Assembly: GCA_911728435.2 (NCBI GenBank) | Contig: OU452199.1 | Location: forward strand, 26,236,860 to 26,300,859 | Direction of reading: 5' to 3' | DNA: 64,000 nucleotides | DNA from: Apoderus coryli | Lineage: Eukaryota > Arthropoda > Insecta > Coleoptera > Attelabidae | Shown: piece after piece, positions 22,398 to 34,300 of the stretch | How positions within the stretch are numbered: position 1 is the first letter of the stretch | How the letters are laid out: every line of letters begins with the position of its first letter | Notes under the pieces: generated by a model | What the model saw: the letters and a program-made list of their open reading frames with translations, nothing else | Database searches by the model: none | Told to the model about the DNA's origin: nothing | Made by a program: the position numbers and the translations under genes

Positions 22398-23796
22398 CTC
22401 TAGACCATTGAGGTGGGGGGAGACGCTCTAACGTGGCCAAAAGCGGGTGCAGGTACGCCATTTTGGTATACGATATTTATCATTTGTCGTGCTTTCAAGT
22501 TTATAGTGTTATTTACGAGTATTTTACAAGTTTACTTAAGTTTTTCGTGTTTTTTGGACGGTTATTTGACAATATACTATAATGGTGTCCTGTGCTGTGC
22601 GTAGTTGCAGTAGTAGAAGTGAAATCGACCAGAAAATATCAGAAATAACGTTTCATAGGTATGTACCAAATATTGTAAACATTGTACATGGACGTATTTA
22701 GGGTTTTTTTAGGCGAACTTATTAAAACACATTATTATAGGAGTCTGGTAGCATTCTCTTTCTGCACTGAACAATTGATACGTGCATTGTAGTTTTTTTT
22801 TACAAATTCTGTTACTTGATTTCTACTCTCAAACTCTCTACTTTTTCATCACTTTCTAGCAAAAAAGACCCCTAAATGCGTGTTAAAAACATATTCTGGT
22901 TTTTAGATTTCCTAAAGATCCTGCTCGTAGCCATATCTGGACAGAATATGTGTCTCGAATTAATTGGATACTAGATAGATAGATACTACTACTACTACTA
23001 ACGAGAAATGTACACAAATATAATTTATCCAGATCATGATTACCTTCCTGGACCATTTTCTGAATTTTCGAAATTCATTATTGTTTATATTGCTGGATTT
23101 GTTGTTTTTAGTTTAAAGAAGCAAATTATTTGCAGAGAATGTCGAGATGCATTAAAAAGTGTTATTCTTTTATTAAAATGAAGGCAAAAAAAGGATTTAC
23201 AAATTCCTTCAAAAGATGTTTTAGACGTTTGCTTCCAATCCGAAAAGATCATAAAAAATCTTGTAGTAGCTGCTAATGAAAAGTTGTCCGCAGGATTCAT
23301 AATAAACCTTGTTTTAAAGGAATTTGTAAATAGTAATATTTTTCCTAATTTAGTTGTGCACGGTTTTGATCAAATCAGTGTTTGATAACCATATACATTT
23401 ACTGATCAAATCTATTGCGACTAAATATGTTAAAACCAGGATGTATTATTTAAGTAAAAATAAAGTGGATAAGCATAGCGCAACATTTAAATAAAATTGT
23501 TTTGTTTAAGGGGTATTAATATATAATTTATAAAGTACTAACGTCTTTTATTCCTGGATTTAGGTATCAAATATCAATAATTACCTATATTTAAGTATTT
23601 TGTACACTGCATAATATTTGAAAATAAAGTATAAACCCAAGCTGCAAATTAAAAGCAAAAACGTCAACTAAAATAGTTAATGCGGCTCTGGAGAATCCGC
23701 CATATTGGTATGCGCTTACGCCCCACCCAATGCACCCGTTTCTGTACAATGTAAAATAATGCTTATAGCGTCTCCTTATATCTCAATGCTCTAGAC
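22398..23796 (+). mobile_element. P-superfamily transposon, internally deleted
   Basis: The element proper is 22406-23788 (1383 bp). It is flanked by a perfect 8-bp direct repeat CTCTAGAC (22398-22405 and 23789-23796). TIRs begin CATTGAG and include GGAGACGCT on both sides, starting with CA as in P elements. It encodes a THAP domain start and the C-terminal part of a THAP9/P-type transposase, with the catalytic middle deleted. Confidence 0.9.
22582..23480 (+). pseudogene. THAP9/P-element-like transposase remnant
   Basis: Exon 1 (22582-22658) encodes MVSCAVRSCSSRSEID, with the C-X4-C of a THAP module, ending at a GTATGT donor. Exon 2 (from 22907) begins FPKDPARSHIWTEYV, then is cut by a deletion near 22975 that removes the C-X2-H pair and the RNase-H-like core. 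From about 23030 the C-terminal region resumes: DHDYLPGPFSEF, YIAGFVV, a CRECRDAL Cys pair, and a YVKTRMYYLSK tail near 23430, broken by stops. These blocks characterise the C-terminus of P-type transposases. It is non-functional. Confidence 0.85.
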
Positions 23797-23813
23797 TGTA
23801 ACCATTTGCCTGT

Positions 23814-25227
23814 AATATTAGGAGCATACGTTAATTTCCTTTTATACCGAGCCAATGAGAATCATCGTGCGGGCGTTTGCTTGTTGTAAGCCGGGTTTAT
23901 ACAGCATAATCATAAATATATGCATAATAATCACAAAAGTTGAATGCATTGTAATCATAGGCACCGTTACAAGAGTGAGTTATAACGCTAATATACCTAG
24001 TTGTAAGTGTAAATTAACAAATTATAATGTGCAATATCATACAAAACGCAAATTTTGAATTAAGAAATTCAGCTGTACTTTCTCTAAAATTCAAAAGTAG
24101 ATACATAGGCTTACTCATATCAAAGATTAATGTACATTAATCTTAGCTCATATTGTTTAAACTAATTTATAATTATGCTTATGTTGTATAAACTGGGAAC
24201 TATGTTTAGAATTAAGTCAACGAAAATTGGGATATTGGGATCAAAGATCGAATAGCAAAAATAAAAGACTGGAAATAATACAGGCATGTTCCGTTAATGT
24301 GTATATTACCACCCGTTTTCATATTGCGACTTTTACACAAGCTGGTATAGCCTAACATAAAACAATGGCATTGTGTTATCAATTATTTAGCACATAGGCA
24401 TAAAAATCTTTAGAATTAGTTCAGTTACAATTGTAGACTATAATCTCATCACCATTAGCAAGTTTCCTTCTCGTATGACATGCATAATCTACTTCTCTAT
24501 TCTCCTGTCCTATCCAGATTGCCATTTCTTCCGAATTCCTAAAATTTAATATTGTTTCTTTAATACTTACGCTATGAATATTGTCCAAATGTGTAATTAA
24601 ATTACCGTGCCGGGAAAATTTTTCTTGATTTGTACAGATGGGACACATGGTGTGTTTTGTTAGCTCCTTGTCCTGAACTAATTCACCGTGGAAATTCCTC
24701 AAGTGCTTATTTCTTGTGCCACTGGTAGCAAAACTTATTTTACAAATCTGGCAAAGTAATTTATCATTATCCATCCTACAAAACGTGAATACAAAAATTA
24801 TATTACGTTCTTATTCACGAAAATGCTATTAATACTTAATATAGGTACATAACCTTTTAGTTTTCGATTCCATAATACAATAATATTCGCAACTTTTTAC
24901 TGTGGAGCTCGTGGGTAAAAAAATATTCGCAACTATAACTTATAAATTATTATTTTATATGTAGCAATAAAAATTGCTGTTATAAACGAGTTTGTTTTTG
25001 CTTTTTATCTAGTAACAGACTCAGTTGTTTATATTATTCAGAGCACTAGCACAGCATTAATAATATTATACTGTGGCACTAGCTTATGGCGCCAAAATAT
25101 TCAAACAGCAAAAACAAAGCGACATGCACGCCACCGATCCGCGACGGCCACCCACGGAAACACGACCCAAGGGCGAACGTTCCCATTGGCTCGGTATAAA
25201 AGGAAATTAACGTATGCTAATATTAGG
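23814..25227 (-). mobile_element. Mutator-like (MULE) element
   Basis: The element proper is 23823-25218 (1396 bp). TIRs of about 35 bp begin AGCATACGTTAATTTCCTTT and continue through ataccgagccaatg on both ends. A perfect 9-bp direct repeat AATATTAGG flanks it (23814-23822 and 25219-25227); 9 bp is the Mutator-superfamily duplication size. The body carries one zinc-finger frame on the minus strand (24774-24421) but no complete transposase. Its right end is only 160 bp upstream of the TRMT13 start codon. Confidence 0.85.
24421..24774 (-). CDS. C2H2-type zinc-finger protein of the MULE
   Basis: A 117-aa frame. Finger 1: CQICKISFATSGTRNKHLRNFH (about residues 8-29). A second, partial finger: CPICTNQ...HLDNIH (about 44-66). 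After that comes an FRNSEEMAIWIGQENR segment and a HTRRK...YNC end. This resembles the N-terminal part of insect MULE-type transposase proteins, where a C2H2 region precedes a W-containing block. The catalytic domain is absent, so it is either a truncated transposase or a small accessory protein. It ends at a clean TAA-type stop with no frameshift. Function is inferred only from context. Confidence 0.6.
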   Translation of the reverse strand: MDNDKLLCQICKISFATSGTRNKHLRNFHGELVQDKELTKHTMCPICTNQEKFSRHGNLITHLDNIHSVSIKETILNFRNSEEMAIWIGQENREVDYACHTRRKLANGDEIIVYNCN

Positions 25228-25377
25228 TCATTGGTTTTATTTTTTATTATAACATAACCTCTAACTCTAACCTCAACTTTTATTATTTACACTTTACACT
25301 AAATAATAATTATTGTGCCTTTTACTTTTTCTCAGAAAAAAATCACAATTGTTAGGTTTGAATGAAATAACAGAAAT

Positions 25378-28300
25378 ATGTCAACAATTACGCAAAAACA
25401 GTGCACATTTTTTGTACTTCGCAAAAAACGGTATTGTAAAATGTTGGTCAAGCCAGGTGAACAATTTTGTGGAGAACATAGGCCTCTAAATAACCACCAA
25501 AAATCCGAAACTGGCTCCGAAAGTCATCTTAGAATACAATGTCCATTGGATCCCAAACAGTAAGTTCGTAAGAATAATTGGGGCTTACTTCATAGGTAGG
25601 CATGTTTAAAATTTGTAGACTTACACAGACAGTCTCGTTCTACTGATCATTTTCGTCTATTTAACATTTTAATTTCGGTAAACAAATGATATGAAAATAG
25701 AAAGGGACTCAAGTATTATTTTTTTCAGTACTTGTTACGCTAATAAATTGAAAAAGCATTTGGAAATATGCAACGCAAGAGTTACAAAAATAGAACCATT
25801 CATCTCAAAAGATGTGAATAGTGGTAAAAATAATGTTGGATTTGGAAATGAGCATGATAAACACAGAACCCTTTCTTCCTATAGTATTACAGATGTATTA
25901 GATGCAATAAAACGAGTAAATCATTTATATGAAAGTAAGTTTATAAACATTTTATTTAATATTATATAAATATATACCTTAGTCTATTTTTTCAATTTTA
26001 CACACCATAGCACTGCATTACTTAAATATCAATAACGTATCAAAATAGTCAACAAAAATCCATAAACGTTCTTCGAATATATTAAGGCAACCCTTGCTTT
26101 CTACACTACCAGCCAAGTCTAATGGTCGGTCGTTGTTTTAGAATTTGTCAAAGTGGGTATTAGGTAGTCTAGTTATTTGTTTTTGACTTCGCGTCTAATT
26201 GATATAGTTGAAAATGCATTATTAAATAAATACTTAGCTATTTTCCGTCCATCCCGATGGGTTGGGTTGCATTGTACAGGGTGTTCCAAACTCGGCGCCC
26301 CAGGCCTATTGTATGAAAACCAGATAAGATAATAAAAATATTTTTAAACGGCTAAATTGAGTTGCGCTAAGGTCCATTTTGGGAAAGCTAAATATTTTTT
26401 TCCAATTTCGCAAAATGGAGAAAATGACGTCATCAAGGTTATTTTTTTACGAACACCTGTATTTTGCTAGAATCGAAAAGATCTATTTTTTCCAAACACT
26501 TTTGGAAAAAAAAATTCTATCTCTTTTCGGTAAAACGTTAGCGCGCCCACACAAAAAAAATACTTAAATATTATTTAATTTAGCCATGTTACCAATCAAG
26601 TGCTCCATGGAAAACAATTACTCTGTTTGATTATTAGTGACAACTGTTGTCACAATAATTATTATTTAATTGTCAAAATAATGAATATTATATACGGTAA
26701 GGTAAATTATTTACAAAGTCTATTATGAACAAAAAATTTTTTTCAAGATATTTGACTTAACCATGTAAATAATCAAATGCTACATGGAAAGCAATTTTAA
26801 ACTTATTATTGTATCACACTTTTTGGCTTATTATCTAATTTTTATTATTTTCTTTGTCGAAAAAATATGGCTGACAATTGAAAGAAACAAAGATGATGAG
26901 ACAAAGACGACATTGCCTGCACTATATCAAACCACAACGCATCTTTTGCAATAAATTAAACAATTAAACATTTTTGTTATAAACACGTTGTAAATAAGTA
27001 CCTGTTATTACTTTCTGTATCGTGTTTATTGTTTTGACAATTCCACTCATGTATAATAATTCCCATTTGTAACTACAAAAATCGTAGTTTACTATCGGCT
27101 AAATAGGAAGGAACAGAAATGCAAGTGGATAGAACTATCGGATAAATCACGTTACCGTAGCAAGGCTAGCATTTATTGTCTACTGGACCAATTGTATATA
27201 TCTAATAATTGTATTTTTAACAATTGTTCTTTCTAAACATTATTCATCTTATTGTTCTTTCAGTTTGTTAAATAAAGTTTAGTTGAATTGTGTTTTCTAT
27301 TCATGGAATTGTCTTTCCAAATACCACGCGAGTTCAGATCTAGCAGGATATTTTTTGCGATTAATTTCGAATACTTACGTCAAAGATTAATCTACACAAT
27401 AGATAGTCAGCCCAATGCATTAAAATCAGAACATCTCTAAGTATGCCTGCCACTACGTGGCGTAGACTAGCGTGTAAAGCATAGAGCAGTATTGTCACAG
27501 CCAGAAACCGTTTTGTAGTTTATTAATATCAAAAACAAAACGCAACGTATAACAATTATTTAGATCATTTGCAACAGATATGCACCGGCAATGCTGTATT
27601 GTCAGAGAGAGAAATTGATGAAATTCTGTATTAATCTGGAGGGGATACGCAGGGAGGGTAGAAAAAAAAACAAGCGAATGTGGTGTGTGTCGTGCTGTTG
27701 CCAATTCGTCGGTAAAAGAAACACACAGGGTGATTTATTACAAGTACAGTATTGAAATAAAAGCCTAATCTCTATGAATTAAATTTAATATAATAATATT
27801 TAATCCATGTCATACATGTTTCAAGACTAGACCAGTCCCATGATCAGTGGCGAACAATCGTTAAATGAAAAGCTTTTAGATAGAAACATACTTTTGACTA
27901 AATATTTCACGTAGACAATGTGGCAAAGATGTAACAAGATTGTTGTAGATCTTATAATACCTATAATAAAAAAATTATCAGTGCTACCTATATTATATTA
28001 GGTATACCTATTATAATAGTCTTGTCTCTTCATCAGGTATAAGTTCCACTTTATCGGTTTAGGTACTTAAATTTTACTTCTTTTTAATGTTTCTTCGGGT
28101 AAATAATACGTTCGGTAGGAATAGGGCTTTGGGTATGAAACAAAAAAGATAGAAAATAGGAATTTGATATAGGGGTAGTTCTAAGCATTTACAAGTTTGT
28201 GACGTGTAGCGATTTTCGATGCCGCCCTCGGAGGTATACATGAGGGCGGCGCAATGCCGTTTTAAATATCTCGTTTCGCTTTCTTGGAAAATAAAAAATT

Positions 28301-31300
28301 ATAACTGATAACTGAAACTTAGTACTTAATACGTGGGCGTAAGAGGTAAGCTCACTTCACAGGTCTCTATTAATGAAAGAAAGTTAACATTTTGAGCATC
28401 TGCGTAAAATTAAATGTATCCGTTTGGTGGGTAGTTTTGATTACAATAAGTCGGTGCCAAGCCCAAGCCCGAAACAAAATAAATCTATATTTACCTACTA
28501 CCTATTTGGCTTGGTACCGACTATTATGTGCATTGTTGTCTTTTGAATGATATTTGTATTTTGTTATTTTTCGTATTTTTTATTAGTTCTTTTGACAGCT
28601 CTGGTGTCATCAATACACCTGTATCCCGAATTGCACCAAATTGCGATGCTATTGAACAAGCATATAATCCTAAATATAATATTCTTTTTGAACTACCTGT
28701 ATCTCGAAAACCAAGCCGTAGCGGACCCATGTACATATGAAATTTGTATCTTAAAATTAGTCAAAGAATCACCCTTTAAAGTTTGTACAAGTACTTATGC
28801 AACACCCTGTATACATAGATACTTTGATTTGCAATTTGCAAATCTGTCAAACTAGGTAATGCTGTTTTTTTTTATTTACTTTCAAATATGGTGTTATGTA
28901 ATTGTATTCAAATTAAATGTTTGGGGATGATATTTACGAGTTTTATTTTTTTATATAGAGAAACTGTTATTCAGTTTTTAAGGATCAATCTGAAGCAGAC
29001 GATTGTACTTGTTAAAACATGAAAAAAGTTATTGTCGTGATACTTTTAACACCCTGTTGGTGGGTTTTTAAAGCTTTTTACGAAACGTGTTAACAATACA
29101 ATCTACATAAATCGTTAGTTTTTTAAAGTTTTATGATCATTGCACAAAAACCAATATTAGGGAGACTGTAAGTTTTTTTCAATTCGGCGTTGCAGAATTT
29201 GAACCTAATTGTGATAATTGTGTTATTTTACTAGTATAGATATTTTTGAGTAAATTAATTCGGTTATAATCGATGAATGAAATGAATCTTTGGAGTAAAA
29301 TACATTTCACAAAAACCCTGAACCATATTTCTCAATAGATTTAAATTTTCATTAAAAACAGATTAAAAATTCTAATTTTTTACATCCTGCATTTCGAAAC
29401 CGTATTTTTTTAAATAATTATTGTCATGCTGGAAATTTCAAACCTTATTTACTTCAGCAACTTGTAAAAAGCACAGCCTTTTTAATATTAACATTTCTTA
29501 AAATCGATATTACGCGATAACGATGACTTTCTATCAATATCACAGAAGGATACATTTATTACGTATATAATTTGTTAGATTTTACATCTCCGAATTGAAA
29601 CACACGCAAAAAATGTGCATAAAAAAGTTAGGGTAGCATTTCACGCCTGTATGCCCCTTTAATTTACCCGCCTCTGAGATTTATTTTTTCATAATGTTAA
29701 CGACAAGTTGAATCTGCTGTTTGAGTTTGATCCTTAAAACTGAATCAGGTAATAACCGGAAGTCCTATCTATAACGCCAAATTTCGTTAATTTAAATATA
29801 ACTTTTTGATGCATCCTTATATCCGAAATTTTAAATGACTAAAATAATATTATTTTTGTCTAAAACATTTAATAAACCAGCCCTGTATATTTATACTATT
29901 ATAGTAATTTCTTTTATTTTCGTCCATACACATTAATCTTTGCGTAGATAGGTATACGTATACCATATAATTTTAAACAAAAAACACTGCTGCACAGTAG
30001 TACATATATGATACCTATAATATAAAAACAAACTACCACCTCGTAGGGGAAAGTATACTCGTCCTTGTCTAACATTGCCCACATGATTATTTTATTTCAA
30101 CACAATACATATAACGCCATCTACAATTTCCATGGTTGCATGTTTTTCTAATTTTTCTAATAGATGTAGCTCGTGTCGAGACAGTTTCAATTTTTGTTTT
30201 ATTTCCCATATACGCTGACTATCTATTGTGTAGATTAATCTTTGCTTACGTTCATAAGTAATTTAACTCGATCTGTTCTCGTTAAATTGCCAATGCAAGT
30301 AAGTATTCGAAATTAATCGCAAAAAATATCCTGCTAAATCTGAGCTCTTGTGGTATTACCGCCGACAATTAATTCTTTATTATTTTGACAAGAATTGTCA
30401 CTACTAATGTGACAGAATAATTGTTTTTCATGGAGCATTTGATTTGACATGGCTATGTTGAATTATATTTTAATACTATTTTTTTGTCAGTTTTGGCACT
30501 CTAGCTTTTTAGAGGATAAAGATAGAAAAAAAATTTATTAGTAAAAAGGTATTTAGGAAAATTAGTGCTTTCGGAATGTGACAAAATATAGGTATGTTCG
30601 TGGAAAAATAATACCGATGACGTCACATTCTTCATTTTGCAAAATCGGAAAAAAATATTTTTTTGGCGTAAAATATACCTGAATGCAACACAGTTTGGGA
30701 CACCCGGTACATAAAAATAACATATATTACAATTTGAATAATTCGTATTTATATTTTTACAACTTTGATGTAGGTATTGTGAAGCCATATATGTTTTACA
30801 GAATTGAGAACAATTCCCAAATTGTTCAAAACATGGGTGTTTAGTTCTTTTACCGCTAAAAATTAAAGTTATTGATCGTGTTAACTACCGCAAATATGGA
30901 GAATTTTGCTAATTATATTATATTAAAGTTAATTATCGACAGTTAAAAATATGTGTTAATTTTTTTGTTATGTGTAATAAAATAAGTTATTTTTTGTCAT
31001 AAATGAATATTATATTTTAAAGATATTCCTTTGCGAGTTTACTTGCTGTTGCTAAAGATTTTTAAGTATAAAGAAATATATCTTAAATTTTATTTACATA
31101 TTTAGTTCATAATTTTTTTAATATATATAAGATATAATAAACATATTTAACCTCTGATAATTAAGATTTAGAAATTTGGCCGAGATATTTTGCGTAGCTG
31201 ACACCATTGCTTTGTTCGTGTTCGAAGAAAAGTCAAACCGCCCAGGGCAGTTTCATATTTAGCGTTAAAAAGTTTCATATTTAGCGTTAAAAAGTCAAAC

Positions 31301-34300
31301 AAACAAAGCCTTGGACATGGGCCATTGGGGATGCGCTGATATTCAGACGTCTCCGAAGCATGTGTCCTTGACTTTTTCTGAGATAATTAAATACCAACGA
31401 TATAAAGCATAGCTCTGGTAGCAGCATGAGACACGTTGATAGACTGAAAACAGCACAAGAAAATGATTGAATATTTTTTTGGAGACCAATTTGAACTTCA
31501 GTCTTCACATCCAGCATTCTGCATCGCGTTCCTTGCAAATATCGGGCTCCGCCAGTCGTTGCTCGACAGACTTTAGCAGTGTGAAAACATTTAAATTGTT
31601 ATTTTTCAGTTGATTTTTCTGGGCGTGTTCGGTTCTTTTATTACACTACTTTTTTAAACAAAAACAATATCACATTTTAATTTTCGTCAATTTAATTACA
31701 TAAAATGCCGGATAACGACGTTTCGTTACATATTTTGAACTTGTTCAGGTTTGAAATATTTTTTTTTCTATTGAAGACTACTTTTTCGTAAAGAAGACGG
31801 AAGGATTACTAAAACAAGAATAGAAATCGGAAGGAATCTAGGACTGTTTTACGCAATTTGTCTTTGTCCAACCAAACCAATGATGGCAGTAGTACAAAAT
31901 TAAATTTATAATGGGCAGAATACGGTGATAATGGGAGCGTTTATATCCCGAAATTTTGCACATTTTTCTTTTTTTTTTTCTGTACACATATTACCACTTT
32001 TTGTTCCTGATGAACATTTTTGAAAAGTTATTTTTGAATATTGATGATAATAATACTTGTGTAAAACCTATGACTAAAAAACAAATTTAATGTTTCATTT
32101 AATTTTTCAGAATATGGAATAGATAAGCTTATAACTGAAAAAATGTTTAAATGTGATATAGTGGAAACAGAAATGGAAAATCCCATTTATGGTCATAAAA
32201 CTAAGAAACATTTAGTACAAGCATCGGCTATATTAGGATTGTTAGAACATTATAACATGATTGGTGACAATTTTTGTTATATTGAATTCGGTGCGGGACG
32301 TGGTAAGTAAAAAATAAGTTTAAATTCAGTACAGTGTTATTAATTTTACAGCTTATTATAGTATATCGAATACGGAGTAACATTTACATAAATATTCTTG
32401 GATAGGTAGCTATTTTACAACATTACGTACTCTGGGATTGACAGGATTTCATAAAGTTTGTGTTTTTCCTTGCAGAATAAAAATGTGATATAAACTCTGT
32501 AAGCAAATTGAATAAAGCGCAATAGTTGTCTATTCTCTATACTACTATCAGCATTCCGACTCCACGTTGGCACTTTGAAATAAACTGTGACGTATGATGC
32601 CGCCACTTTGGGTTACAAGTCAGGTCCTGACTAAGAATAATTATAGTTTTCGGTTTCTAACCACAGTACTGTATTTTCATTTTTGGAAAAATATTTAAGT
32701 ACATAATATAATAATATCGCTGTCAATTTCAGAAATATTTGTGGTGTGTCATAGTGATTGAAAACACCCTTGAGTGGTGGTATCAGTTAAATGTTGACAT
32801 GATTGGGTGATTTTTAATAATAATAAACACAACAATGATAAAGACTTAATTAGTAAAAAAGACATTTTTATAAAAGTTGAAGCAGTGCTTCCTAACTTAA
32901 CCTAAACGTAACTTATATTGTAGCTTAAACCTATCCGAAAATAGTTTTACATCGCTGGCCAAATTAAGTAGGTAGCTTATGTTTACAAATTAATTTGTTC
33001 GATTACGAGTCAGACAACGCTCTTAAACGAAAACCCCTGTAAACTTTTTATATTCTCCAGTAGAGCGTTGTAATATTTTGAAACCGTATAGGAAAATGAC
33101 CGCTCAAAGATTGATGTTGAGTCTAGCAGTGGCGTAATGACAGTTTTATGAGGAATATTCACATCATACACCGATCTCCGGAACTTCAATCTTTCATATA
33201 AGTATTCCGCCTATTTCCATCTGATGATTTTTATTAATCAAAATTAGTGAATGAAAATCCGACGTTGTTTCATTCTTAACCAGCCGATTTCTTTAATCTT
33301 ATATTATCCCTACGAATTCCACATACAAGCCGTGTGCCTGAATTCTGCATCAACTGAATCCTGTTCTCAGCAATTTTAGTCAACCAAGGGCCATATATTG
33401 TCAATAATATAACCCCTAGCTGAGTGCGTTATCATGCTATCTCGCCACGAGACAACTTGTGTTTATGTTTTACTTTCATTTAGTTTAAAAACATATTAGA
33501 TACTGCCATTTCGTAATATAAATTTTACGGTTATACAAATAGTTGTTATAAACGTAAAATTATCTAGTATTCATCTGTATTTTTACTTATTACTCACCTA
33601 ACAGGATCTGTGGGGAAGCGAAAAAAATGTTTAGAGCAAGTGTACCGCTTATTGGGACAACATTTTGCAGCACACACATGTCCTCCCTGATTGTTCATTG
33701 TATTAATCATAAGATACGTTAATAAAAATAAAATCCTTTTAATTCTCTCGTACACGCCGACAATGAACTATATATTGAACACAGGAGTGGACGGTATTTA
33801 TCTACGTCTATGTGATTATTGTGACGTTGTAACCCATAATGGCGGCATGCGCTACGAAATGCGCAGAACGGCTCGCAAGCGAAAAGTCAGAATACTGTAT
33901 TATTTATTATACTGTGACAATACTAAGAATAATTTTTTCGTTCTGTTTTAGGTCAACTAAGTTACTGGATAGCTAAGTCATCAGAAAAATATCAATCGAA
34001 AATACTTTTAGTTGAGAGAGCATCCCCTAAACATAAAAGAGATAATAAATTAGCAAAAACTAATGACAATATTATTAGAATCCGAGCGGACATTGGAGAC
34101 TTAGTTTTGGATAAAATCGACTTTTTATCCAACACCGATAAAATAATCGGTGTAACCAAGCATTTGTGTGGTGAAGCAACAGGTACTAATTTCATTTATT
34201 ATTGTTTCTATTACGTTTGCACATTTTTGAATAGTATTTGCTTAATTTAGCGTTGACATAACTTCATTTATAAAAAATAACTTTTCAAAATGTTAATCTT

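Noticed and set aside
28524..28855. Overlapping frames on both strands near 28.5-28.9 kb
   Set aside because: Low-complexity hydrophobic frames ending at a mariner-type tip (acaccctgta); no family recognised and likely MITE sequence.
31287..31538. Possible LINE/RTE C-terminal fragment
   Set aside because: The start (CRMLDVKTEVQIGLQKN) loosely resembles such proteins, but the rest does not align to any motif I can defend.
33992..34195. Minus-strand frame over TRMT13 exon 4
   Set aside because: Antisense shadow of an exon with correct splice sites on the plus strand.
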